From assembly GCA_964641775.1 (NCBI GenBank), contig CAZXLK010000081.1:1-6577 (forward strand): 6,577 bases of DNA, read 5' to 3'. The position numbers and the translations under genes are program-made. The notes beneath the pieces were generated by a model. It searched no databases. It saw only the letters and a program-made list of their open reading frames with translations, and was not told where the DNA came from. Origin of the DNA: CAIPFQ01 sp964641775. GTDB taxonomy: Bacteria > Chlamydiota > Chlamydiia > Chlamydiales > SM23-39. Shown here one piece after another: positions 1 to 5,393 of the stretch. How positions within the stretch are numbered: position 1 is the first letter of the stretch; each line of letters starts with the position of its first letter.

Positions 1-413
1 CCAAAATGTCTAAATCGTTAAAAAATGCCATTTTCCTTGCAGACGATCCCGACACCGTCGCCAAAAAAGTGAAAGGAATGTACACCGATCCCAATCACCT
101 CAAAGTGGAAGATCCCGGCAAAGTCGAAGGCAATCCCGTCTTTACCTACCTCGATGCCTTCGGAACCGATAAACAAAAAATCGCTGAGCTCAAAGCCCAT
201 TACCAAAAAGGGGGCCTTGGCGACTCTATCGTAAAAAAATACCTCCTCGATGTCCTTCAAGCCTTTCTCGATCCCATCCGTAAGAAAAGAGAGCAGCTTG
301 CCAAAGATCCAGGTCATCTCATGAGTCTTTTAAAGAAGGGAACCGAAGCTGCAAATGAGGAAGCAAATAAAACCCTCGCATTAGTGCGCAAGGCCATGCA
401 CCTAGATTATTAA
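1..413 (+). CDS. trpS: Tryptophanyl-tRNA synthetase, C-terminal part (5' end outside window)
   Basis: Class I aminoacyl-tRNA synthetase that activates tryptophan with ATP and charges tRNA-Trp in the cytoplasm. The window starts inside the gene: the reading frame begins at base 3 with an AAA codon, so the first visible residues are K-M-S-K-S, the ATP-binding signature loop of class I synthetases. It is followed by LKNAIFLADDPDTVAKKVKGMYTDP-type sequence and GKVEGNPVFTYLDAF, the helical anticodon-binding region of the TrpRS subgroup I recall from chlamydiae and streptococci rather than the E. coli subgroup. About 136 residues are visible, fitting the last 40 percent of a roughly 340-residue enzyme, and the end (ALVRKAMHLDY, TAA) looks natural. 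The ATG at 6 is the Met of KMSKS and not a start codon. A perfect hairpin lies 21 bases after the stop. Identification is secure; the HIGH motif and Trp pocket are not visible. Confidence 0.96.
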   Translation, partial: KMSKSLKNAIFLADDPDTVAKKVKGMYTDPNHLKVEDPGKVEGNPVFTYLDAFGTDKQKIAELKAHYQKGGLGDSIVKKYLLDVLQAFLDPIRKKREQLAKDPGHLMSLLKKGTEAANEEANKTLALVRKAMHLDY

Positions 414-416
414 ATT

Positions 417-485
417 CGGGCACAGGCAAGGGGTCCCCAAAGATGCATCATCTTTGGGGTAGAGAGGCACGGGCACAGGCACGGG
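417..485. repeat. GC-rich short direct repeats flanking a hairpin
   Basis: The 12-mer cgggcacaggca occurs at 417-428 and again at 470-481. The second copy sits in a six-base-periodic run (ggcacgggcacaggcacggg, 466-485). The copies flank the perfect hairpin at 435-459, so the whole looks like one composite intergenic element just after trpS. I recall similar gggcacgggcac runs as scattered intergenic repeats in other bacteria, but cannot check that. No function is assigned. Confidence 0.6.
435..459 (+). terminator. Perfect 11-bp hairpin after trpS, possible terminator without a U-tract
   Basis: CCCCAAAGATG (435-445), loop CAT (446-448), then CATCTTTGGGG (449-459), an exact inverted repeat starting 21 bases past the trpS stop. 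Position and stem strength suggest 3'-end formation or mRNA 3' protection for trpS. There is no run of T after the stem on either strand, so it is not a canonical intrinsic terminator. It could be a Rho-dependent or processing stem, or simply part of a repeat element. Confidence 0.5.
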
Positions 486-516
486 AGAGTGAATAATGAA
501 ATAGGATAGAAAAAAG

Positions 517-612
517 AACATGATGAATTAGGATATGCTTGATACGCATGATAGGAATAAGAAGAAGTATTTTTTTTATCATGCAAATCATGCATATCTT
601 TTCCATCATGTT
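517..612. repeat. Long imperfect inverted repeat in the trpS-ATPase gap
   Basis: The inner arms are 532-553 and the reverse complement of 577-598; they match at 19 of 22 positions (GATATGC, TGAT and GCATGATA blocks conserved). Outside them, ACATGATG at 518-525 is matched by CATCATGT at 605-612, so with a one-base offset the symmetry extends over most of 96 bases. The 23-base centre is an A/G-rich stretch running into eight T. A transcript would fold into a long interrupted hairpin. It may be a MITE-like remnant; no transposase or target duplication is visible. The rest of the 414-777 gap holds no convincing gene. A 66-codon frame at 539-739 runs through this repeat and lacks coding character. 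Confidence 0.6.
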
Positions 613-709
613 TCCTTGTCAATACAAGAGTCGTTGTGTGAATATTGGTTTAAATCAGCTGCTCTTTTTTCTTATCCTGTTCATCTTGTTCAGTTTTCGA
701 AGTGAGAAC

Positions 710-773
710 ATGACTATTTTAACGTGCATGTTAAAATAGTCGTGACCAAAATAACATCCATGTTAAAATAGTC
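710..773 (+). promoter_or_regulatory. Two tandem 30-bp repeats, each a promoter, upstream of the ATPase
   Basis: Units 712-741 and 744-773 match at 24 of 30 positions, with their last 15 bases identical (ATGTTAAAATAGTC). Unit 1 is also a perfect palindrome: GACTATTTTAAC, 6-base loop, GTTAAAATAGTC. Each unit supplies a TAAAAT box (732-737 and 764-769, 5 of 6 to consensus). A TGAC-containing -35 box precedes each with 16-base spacing: ATGACT at 710-715 and GTGACC at 742-747. The downstream box would start RNA at about 776-778, essentially at the ATG, implying a leaderless message. The palindrome may also be a repressor site. Function is inferred; the repeat itself is directly visible. Confidence 0.6.
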
Positions 774-777
774 ATAT

Positions 778-1989
778 ATGTTAAAAAGGGCCTTAGACGA
801 GCTTTTAGAAGAGCATTTGGCAGACTATCGCCAAATGATTTTCCTTACAGGCCCTCGCCAAGTTGGTAAAACGACAACAAGTCTTGAGTTATCCACTGAA
901 AGACCGGACCATTATTATTTCAACTGGGATAATGATGATCACCGTGCGCTTATTCTCGAAGGTCCCAATGCAATTGCCTTTTATGCAAATCTTGATGTTC
1001 TTCGAAAAACTTTACCTGTGATTGTTTTTGATGAAATTCACAAATATCGGTACTGGAAAAGGTTTCTAAAAGGCTTTTTTGATACCTATGAAAAAAAATG
1101 CAGGATCATTGTCACAGGAAGTGCTCGATTAGATGTCTATAAGAGAGGTGGGGATAGTTTGATGGGAAGATATTTTCTCTATCACTTGCATCCACTTTCT
1201 GTAAGAGAAATTATTGATCCCAGATTGCCAAAAGGTGAAATTCAGAAACCCAAAGAAATTCGGCCGGTCCATTTCAAAGCACTTCTGAATTTTGGGGGAT
1301 TTCCTGAACCTTATCTAAAAAGAAAAAATGGTTTTTTTAATCATTGGAAAAGGCTTCGGATAGAACAGCTTTTTCGGGAAGATCTTCGTGATTTAAGCCA
1401 AGTGCAAGAGCTGGGCCAAATACAACTCTTGGCCGAAATCTTAACAGAAGAAGCCACTCATTCTTTAAATCATTCTATGCTTGCCTCAAAAATCAAAGTA
1501 TCTACTCCAACCCTTCTTCGATGGATGTCTCTTTTAAAGAATCTTTATTTTTGCTTTTCCATTCAGCCCTGGTCTAAAAACTTAAGTCGTTCCTTAATCA
1601 AAGAACCTAAAATCTATCTTTGGAATTGGGCGCTCATCGACGATCCGGGATCTCGCCTGGAAAATCTTGTCGCTTCCCATCTCTACAAAGCTGTTCAATT
1701 TTGGACAGATCGGGGCTTAGGGGACTATGGCCTTTATTACCTTCGAGACAAAGAAAAAAGAGAGGTTGATTTTCTTGTAACAAAAAACCGAAAACCCTGG
1801 TTTTTAGTGGAAGCAAAAGCTACAGGCAATAAGGGAATTTCCCGATGGCTCTACTATTTCCAAGAAAAACTGGGTGCACCCCACGCCTTTCAAATTGGGT
1901 TTGACTTACCCTTCGTTAATAGAAATTGTTTTGAATTTAAAGAGCCGATCATCGTTCCGGCAAAGACATTCTTATCGCAACTCGTATAA
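778..1989 (+). CDS. AAA_14/DUF4143 family ATPase
   Basis: A 403-residue protein of the widespread 'ATP-binding protein, DUF4143' family. The N-terminal AAA+ ATPase domain (about residues 1-150) has Walker A GPRQVGKT (25-32), Walker B VIVFDE (81-86), a sensor-like VTGS (112-115), and the family hallmark GRYFLYHLHPLSVREI (130-145). A helical region follows with a helix-turn-helix-like stretch near 232-250. The C-terminal part has EVDFL (329-333) and VEAK (344-347), resembling the D...ExK core of PD-(D/E)XK nucleases that DUF4143 is related to. Length is typical. The biological role of the family is poorly known; links to mobile elements, toxin systems or stress have been proposed. The ATG at 778 has no Shine-Dalgarno sequence but sits directly after a TAAAAT box. 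The gene stands alone between trpS and the convergent ffs gene and is visibly more AT-rich than trpS, so acquisition is plausible. Confidence 0.9.
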   Translation: MLKRALDELLEEHLADYRQMIFLTGPRQVGKTTTSLELSTERPDHYYFNWDNDDHRALILEGPNAIAFYANLDVLRKTLPVIVFDEIHKYRYWKRFLKGFFDTYEKKCRIIVTGSARLDVYKRGGDSLMGRYFLYHLHPLSVREIIDPRLPKGEIQKPKEIRPVHFKALLNFGGFPEPYLKRKNGFFNHWKRLRIEQLFREDLRDLSQVQELGQIQLLAEILTEEATHSLNHSMLASKIKVSTPTLLRWMSLLKNLYFCFSIQPWSKNLSRSLIKEPKIYLWNWALIDDPGSRLENLVASHLYKAVQFWTDRGLGDYGLYYLRDKEKREVDFLVTKNRKPWFLVEAKATGNKGISRWLYYFQEKLGAPHAFQIGFDLPFVNRNCFEFKEPIIVPAKTFLSQLV

Positions 1990-2000
1990 AAAAACACCGG
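1988..2000 (-). terminator. U-tract terminator of the SRP RNA gene
   Basis: On the minus strand the closing stem of the SRP RNA (CCGGTG, 2000-1995) is followed by seven T (1994-1988). The RNA's own terminal helix plus this U-tract makes an intrinsic terminator. The T-run overlaps the last two bases of the convergent ATPase stop codon. Confidence 0.75.
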
Positions 2001-2091
2001 AGAGCTCTTGCGGCCTAAAACAGATTCCTTAAGGATGCTGCCTTCCGGCTCTGGCCTGGTTCAGATTGCTTAATCCGCAAGTTCCCCGGTG
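1995..2091 (-). ncRNA. ffs: Signal recognition particle RNA, small bacterial (4.5S) type
   Basis: RNA core of the signal recognition particle, which binds Ffh and targets ribosomes making membrane proteins to FtsY. Read on the minus strand, the centre (2058-2030) contains CCAGGCCAGAGCCGGAAGG followed by CAGCA. This is the conserved domain IV: a GGAA tetraloop closed by CC/GG, with the AGCA-type asymmetric loop that contacts the Ffh M domain. The ends pair: CACCGG at 2091-2086 with CCGGTG at 2000-1995, and further in CTTGCGG (2081-2075) with CCGCAAG (2013-2007), giving one long hairpin of about 97 nucleotides. That is the expected size and shape for the short SRP RNA lacking an Alu domain. A promoter lies just upstream and a U-tract follows. 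The gene converges on the ATPase gene. Exact ends are inferred from pairing. Confidence 0.92.
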
Positions 2092-2099
2092 AAAGACAA

Positions 2100-2128
2100 A
2101 GTTTAGCAAAACGAGGGGATAAAAGCAA
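2100..2128 (-). promoter_or_regulatory. Promoter of the SRP RNA gene
   Basis: On the minus strand, TTGCTT (2128-2123) and TAAACT (2105-2100) are separated by 17 bases. The first base of the SRP RNA closing stem is at 2091, eight bases past the -10 box, which is the normal distance for a sigma-70-type start. Neither box is a perfect match, but spacing and position agree with the independently predicted RNA 5' end. Confidence 0.65.
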
Positions 2129-2157
2129 AATCATAGTAAAGATTTTAATATTAATCC

Positions 2158-2277
2158 CTCTGCGGGTCTCTGCGATCTTTGCGCCTCTGCGGTAAAAATT
2201 GAATTCCAGCTTTTAAATCCTTAAGCGGAGTTAAAAGATTTACCGCAGAGACGCAGAGGACGCAAAGTACCGCAGAG
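2158..2277. repeat. Large inverted repeat with arms of four 9-base units each
   Basis: The left arm (2158-2193) is four consecutive 9-mers of the form NCTYTGCGN, for example CTCTGCGGG and TCTTTGCGC. The right arm (2242-2277) is four 9-mers in opposite orientation, for example ACCGCAGAG and ACGCAAAGT. The arms are imperfect reverse complements separated by 48 bases, which contain a second, inner pair (CTTTTAA 2210-2216 and TTAAAAG 2231-2237). This is far too regular for chance and is not coding. I recall similar 'ctctgcgtctctgcggt' sequences as dispersed intergenic repeats in unrelated bacteria; a search would have to confirm this. It lies between the ffs promoter and the operon terminator. 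Confidence 0.85.
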
Positions 2278-2278
2278 G

Positions 2279-2301
2279 AAAAAATTTTGCCGAAGGCAAA
2301 A
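2279..2301 (-). terminator. Intrinsic terminator of the small protein-umuD-umuC-licD operon
   Basis: On the minus strand, TTTTGCC (2301-2295), loop TTC, GGCAAAA (2291-2285) and then six T (2284-2279). It lies 44 bases after the stop codon of the LicD-family gene. The stem is short in GC but the U-tract is good, and the orientation matches the operon. In the plus direction there is no T-run after the stem. Confidence 0.7.
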
Positions 2302-2308
2302 AAATCTT

Positions 2309-2340
2309 CTCTCAGTGTCCCCAGTCAAGCTCCGTGGTTA
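2309..2340. repeat. Possible remnant of a second dispersed repeat type
   Basis: ctctcagtgtcc (2309-2320) and ctccgtggttaaat (from 2330) resemble, from memory, the two ends of another common intergenic repeat (ctctgtgtcctccgtggttaaat type), here separated by about nine bases. The similarity is recalled and not measured. It sits in the 3' untranslated part of the operon, before the terminator. Confidence 0.3.
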
Positions 2341-2345
2341 AATAT

Positions 2346-3437
2346 CTAATTCACATTGGGGCGGAGCCAATAGGGGTGGGAGAGGTCCTTTTCATAACGG
2401 CCGGATTGGGGGTTATAGATTTTGACAGGATCTAGGTTTTCACCGTAGAGGCGCTGCAGGTATTCTTTGGTTTTGTTGGGGACGAAGACTTCGATGCCAT
2501 CGAAGGTTGCTTTTTTTAAAGGGAAAACGGTGGAGAAGGGGGCGGGGACGGTGAAAGGGCGCTCCCGATCTTTAAACCACTCCGGGAAAAAGATTGATTC
2601 ATCAAGAGAAAAAATGCTTGAGATCTCTTTTTTTTCGGGATCGACTTTGAAGCAAAAAATATCGATCAGAGCACGGCTTTTTTTGTCATAAATTTTGAAA
2701 AATGTATTGGGAAAACATCTTCCCGACCAGTCTTGGACCTGATATTTTTTTGGGTCCAATGCATTGAGGGCCCGACGGACATTTTCAAAATCGACAGCGA
2801 GCACTCCCAGATCAATATCCTCATCCCAAGGGATGATCCCTCCATATCGATACGTTCCAAGGCATGTTCCGCAATCAACCCACCAAGGAATTTTTGCCTT
2901 CGTTAAAAGAGAGGCAATTTCTTTCAAAGCAATTTTTGCATCTTTTAAAACATTTTGATCTTCGGGCCGGCGCTCAAAGCCTTGGGGTATGAAAACCTCA
3001 GCTAAATCTTCGATATGAATTCCCCAGTCATTATAAAGATGGAAATTGGATTCGATAGCAGTGTTTTTTTGAGCAGCAAAAAGCTCGGCATGCTTTCTGC
3101 GCGTTGTTTGAGATAAAAATCCCAACCCTTTGCAAATGCTTCCAAGAATCAAACTCGGAGGGGCAAGACTAAAACTTGCTGTTGTCCTGACCCAAAAATC
3201 TTGGCCGTAGCTAAACTTTTGCTCAAAAACCCAAGAGCCATCTTTGGGAATGGCACTCTTTGCTGCAAGTAGATAATGGCACGGTGTGAGAAGGATATTT
3301 CCCAGTTTTTCCAGCCCTTCTGCATCAGTTCTTGCCACCCCCAGAAAAAGATCGGATGTAAGAAGATGATAGGAAGAAACTGTAGGCAAAAAAAGTACAG
3401 TAAGAGTCTGGATGAAATTTTCCCAAAATCGATGCAT
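2346..3437 (-). CDS. LicD-family phosphotransferase/nucleotidyltransferase-fold protein with an unrecognised N-terminal region
   Basis: A 363-residue protein. The second half is a LicD domain: residues 184-210 read PWWVDCGTCLGTYRYGG then IIPWDEDIDLG, with the D-x-D-type metal site (DEDID, 205-209). A further acidic residue lies in LIDIF (257-261), and the domain ends with F312DGIEVFVP and EYLQRLYG. LicD proteins transfer phosphocholine or similar phospho-groups to surface glycans and belong to the nucleotidyltransferase fold, so a cell-envelope substrate is likely. Residues 1 to about 165 match nothing I recognise. They include a hydrophobic start (FIQTLTVLFLPTV) and another weakly hydrophobic stretch near 90-107, so membrane association is possible. 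The gene starts 10 bases after the umuC stop with no clear Shine-Dalgarno sequence, so it is probably translated by coupling in the same operon. It is the last gene before the terminator. Confidence 0.85.
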   Translation of the reverse strand: MHRFWENFIQTLTVLFLPTVSSYHLLTSDLFLGVARTDAEGLEKLGNILLTPCHYLLAAKSAIPKDGSWVFEQKFSYGQDFWVRTTASFSLAPPSLILGSICKGLGFLSQTTRRKHAELFAAQKNTAIESNFHLYNDWGIHIEDLAEVFIPQGFERRPEDQNVLKDAKIALKEIASLLTKAKIPWWVDCGTCLGTYRYGGIIPWDEDIDLGVLAVDFENVRRALNALDPKKYQVQDWSGRCFPNTFFKIYDKKSRALIDIFCFKVDPEKKEISSIFSLDESIFFPEWFKDRERPFTVPAPFSTVFPLKKATFDGIEVFVPNKTKEYLQRLYGENLDPVKIYNPQSGRYEKDLSHPYWLRPNVN

Positions 3438-3447
3438 GTTATTTAGT

Positions 3448-4695
3448 TTAGCGCACTTTTAGTAAATCATGCCAGCTTGTCGTGAATTTGGGAGAAACCC
3501 GGGTAGGCTCTGTTTTCCACTTTGGCCCTATACCTTCTGCTGCAAAAAAGAGAGCCGGCTTATCGTAAAGGTTATTGATTTTGTCGATGAGCTGCATTAC
3601 TTTTTGTTTTTTTTCACCTGTCCTCTCTTGGGAAAAAAGATCCAAAGGACGGGAATCGGTATCGCAAAAATCCCCAAGTAAAACCCCCGCTTTTTTATAT
3701 TCCTTGCCTTGAGCAAAAATGCGGGCGAGCCCCTCTTTTGCATAGGAGATGAGATCGGGAGTATAAGAGGTTGGAATTGGGATTTGGATATGGCAAGACC
3801 TTGCATAATAGGGCTCTTTAAATGGACTTGTTGCAATAAAGACGGATAAAAAACCTGCCAAACTTGTCTGATCCCTGAGTTTTTCCGCGGCTCTTGTTGC
3901 AAAAGAAGAGACGGCTTCTTCCAGATCCGTTTGAGTTAAAACCGCCTCTCGAAAAGAGCGGGAAGAGATAATGCTTTTTTTCTTCTCTTCGATCTCACTT
4001 AAGGGGATGGTTGAGACGCCCCTTAGCTCAAGCACAGTCCGATAGCCACTCACTCCTAAAATTTTTTGGATTTTATGATCCTCGGCATGGATCAGCTGGC
4101 CGGCAGTATAGATCCCATTTTTATAAAGCCTTGCAGCAAGGCCACTTCCAATTCCCCAAATATCTTCCAGGGGAGTCTTTTCTAAGGTCTTTTCCGGCTC
4201 ATCTAAAACAAAAACGCCTTGCCCTTTTTTTGCGATTTTATTAGCCAGCTTTGCAAGTGTTTTGGTGGCGCCAATCCCAATTGAGACGGGAATTCCTGTC
4301 CATTTTTTCACAGTATTTCGCATGCCGGTGGCAACTTGTTCTAAATCGGGTTTTTTCTCTAATTCAAAAAACGCCTCATCGATCGAATAAATTTCCATGT
4401 CTTGAGAAAAAGATTCCAAAGTTTGCATGACCCTTTGCGACATGTCGGCGTATAGAGCAAAATTGGAAGAGAGCATGTTGATCTCGCCCCGTTTTTCTTC
4501 GGGTTTAAAAAGATAAGCAGGATCTCCCATTTTTACACCCGCCTCTTTTGCTTTTTGCGAACGGGCGATAACGCATCCATCATTATTTGACAAAATCAGA
4601 AGGGGTTTTTTCTTGAGACTCGGATTGAAAACCTCTTCGCAAGAAGCGTAAAAGTTATTGCAATCAACGAGGGCAAAGCACCGAATGGATGACAT
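3448..4695 (-). CDS. umuC: DNA polymerase V catalytic subunit UmuC (Y-family)
   Basis: Error-prone translesion polymerase that, with two cleaved UmuD' subunits, copies damaged DNA. At 415 residues it is close to E. coli UmuC (422). It starts FALVDCNNFYASCE (7-20) with catalytic Asp11, then SNNDGCVIARS (36-46), and YSIDEAF (103-109) with catalytic Asp106-Glu107. VSIGIGATKTLAKLANKIAK (137-156) is the typical palm/fingers segment. IWGIGSGLAARL (179-190) is the helix-hairpin-helix, followed by the little-finger domain. PLDLF (350-354) is a sliding-clamp motif like E. coli QLNLF, and the C-terminus (PKWKTEPTRVSPKFTTSWHDLL) matches DUF4113. All catalytic residues are present, so it looks active. 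The ATG at 4695 lies 32 bases inside the end of umuD. It is the only Met before the conserved FALVD core, so the overlap is real. Confidence 0.97.
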   Translation of the reverse strand: MSSIRCFALVDCNNFYASCEEVFNPSLKKKPLLILSNNDGCVIARSQKAKEAGVKMGDPAYLFKPEEKRGEINMLSSNFALYADMSQRVMQTLESFSQDMEIYSIDEAFFELEKKPDLEQVATGMRNTVKKWTGIPVSIGIGATKTLAKLANKIAKKGQGVFVLDEPEKTLEKTPLEDIWGIGSGLAARLYKNGIYTAGQLIHAEDHKIQKILGVSGYRTVLELRGVSTIPLSEIEEKKKSIISSRSFREAVLTQTDLEEAVSSFATRAAEKLRDQTSLAGFLSVFIATSPFKEPYYARSCHIQIPIPTSYTPDLISYAKEGLARIFAQGKEYKKAGVLLGDFCDTDSRPLDLFSQERTGEKKQKVMQLIDKINNLYDKPALFFAAEGIGPKWKTEPTRVSPKFTTSWHDLLKVR

Positions 4696-5095
4696 AGGTC
4701 ACAACACCCCACACTTGAAAATCAGAAAGCGGCTCGACAGGAATCGAGGGAAAAAGAGGATTGTCCGGCTCGAGCAGGATTTTGCCGGAAGAGATCCGGA
4801 TCCTTTTTACCGTAAAGGCCCCATCAATGCAGGCAATGACGATTTGTCCATTGAGAGGTTCTAGCGAGCGGTCGACGATCAAAATATCTCCCCGATGCAT
4901 TCCGGAGCCAATCATCGAATCGCCATCGACCCGAACAAAAAATGTGGCTGCCGGATGCTGGATCAAATGCTCATTGAGATCGAGCCTCTCTTCCATAAAG
5001 TCATCGGCAGGGGAAGGAAAACCCGCCTTGATTTGCGTAGCAAATAAGGGAAGAGGACAGGAGCTATTCAGATCAGGCTTGAAAAATTTAAGCAT
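4664..5095 (-). CDS. umuD: DNA polymerase V accessory subunit UmuD (LexA-like self-cleaving protein)
   Basis: S24-family protein that, when bound to RecA-ssDNA filaments, cuts itself to UmuD' and activates UmuC. At 143 residues it compares with 139 in E. coli. The cleavage site is Ala24-Gly25 (IKAGFPSPADD); the nucleophile is Ser60 in VDGDSMIGSGM and the general base is Lys97 in DGAFTVKRI. All three sit at the same residue numbers as in E. coli UmuD, which strongly supports the ATG at 5095. Ala at the cleavage position is LexA-like, whereas E. coli UmuD has Cys. There is no DNA-binding domain, so it is UmuD and not LexA. The start follows the stop of the upstream small gene by three bases (TGATCCATG), implying translational coupling, and the 3' end overlaps umuC by 32 bases. 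Confidence 0.96.
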   Translation of the reverse strand: MLKFFKPDLNSSCPLPLFATQIKAGFPSPADDFMEERLDLNEHLIQHPAATFFVRVDGDSMIGSGMHRGDILIVDRSLEPLNGQIVIACIDGAFTVKRIRISSGKILLEPDNPLFPSIPVEPLSDFQVWGVVTYVIHSVLCPR

Positions 5096-5098
5096 GGA

Positions 5099-5392
5099 TC
5101 AATCTTGCCACTGATACAAAGAATTTGCAATGCAAAGTGGATAATAGACGTCGGTAAAGGCTTTTTTAAATAGATCATCATGCAGATAAACAATCTCTCT
5201 TTCCTCAAACCGATGGGTTTTGGATGGAGGAATATAGATGCCGACTTGACTCATCTCCGCCTCGAGAAAAGGGTCATTGAATTCAGCTCTTCCATTTAAA
5301 AATTCTACCACTACAAATCCTGTTTCTTCATTAACAAGTTTTTCGCTGTAAATAGTTGTAAAAAGTGATAATGTTAACAGAATCTTTATCAT
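5099..5392 (-). CDS. Small putative exported protein, first gene of the umuDC operon
   Basis: A 97-residue protein I do not recognise. Residues 1-16 look like a signal peptide: Met-Ile-Lys, a hydrophobic core LLTLSLFTTI, then a small residue at YS/E as a plausible cleavage site. The mature part of about 80 residues is acidic and aromatic. It contains GFVVVEFLNGRAEF (25-38), a likely beta hairpin, and ends in DVYYPLCIANSLYQWQD; a single Cys argues against a disulfide. It is probably a real gene: it has a strong -35 box and palindrome directly upstream, it ends three bases before umuD, and it fills the gap exactly. The ATG at 5392 has no Shine-Dalgarno sequence and would lie only about 10 bases from the predicted RNA start. 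An exported partner in a DNA-damage operon is odd; a lysis, toxin or envelope-stress role is speculation. Confidence 0.7.
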   Translation of the reverse strand: MIKILLTLSLFTTIYSEKLVNEETGFVVVEFLNGRAEFNDPFLEAEMSQVGIYIPPSKTHRFEEREIVYLHDDLFKKAFTDVYYPLCIANSLYQWQD

Positions 5393-5393
5393 A

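Noticed and set aside
6..413. trpS fragment read as a complete small protein starting at the ATG at 6
   Set aside because: The ATG is the Met of the KMSKS loop and the frame is open to the left edge, so it is a gene cut by the window.
410..622. 70-codon minus-strand frame covering the trpS-distal hairpin
   Set aside because: Composition follows the repeats it crosses (HDGKDMHDLHDKK), and there is no start signal.
539..739. 66-codon plus-strand frame upstream of the ATPase
   Set aside because: It runs through the inverted repeat and the first promoter repeat, is very rich in Ile/Phe from T-runs, has no ribosome-binding site, and resembles no protein.
2158..2277. CRISPR array
   Set aside because: Units are contiguous 9-mers without unique spacers and occur in opposite orientations; no cas genes nearby.
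3597..3902. 101-codon minus-strand frame inside umuC
   Set aside because: It is an alternative frame within an intact polymerase gene; no family features.
4664..5095. LexA repressor
   Set aside because: There is no N-terminal winged helix; length and residues 24/25, 60 and 97 match UmuD.
4761..5114. 117-codon plus-strand frame opposite umuD
   Set aside because: It is antisense to a fully conserved UmuD; the open frame follows from umuD codon use.
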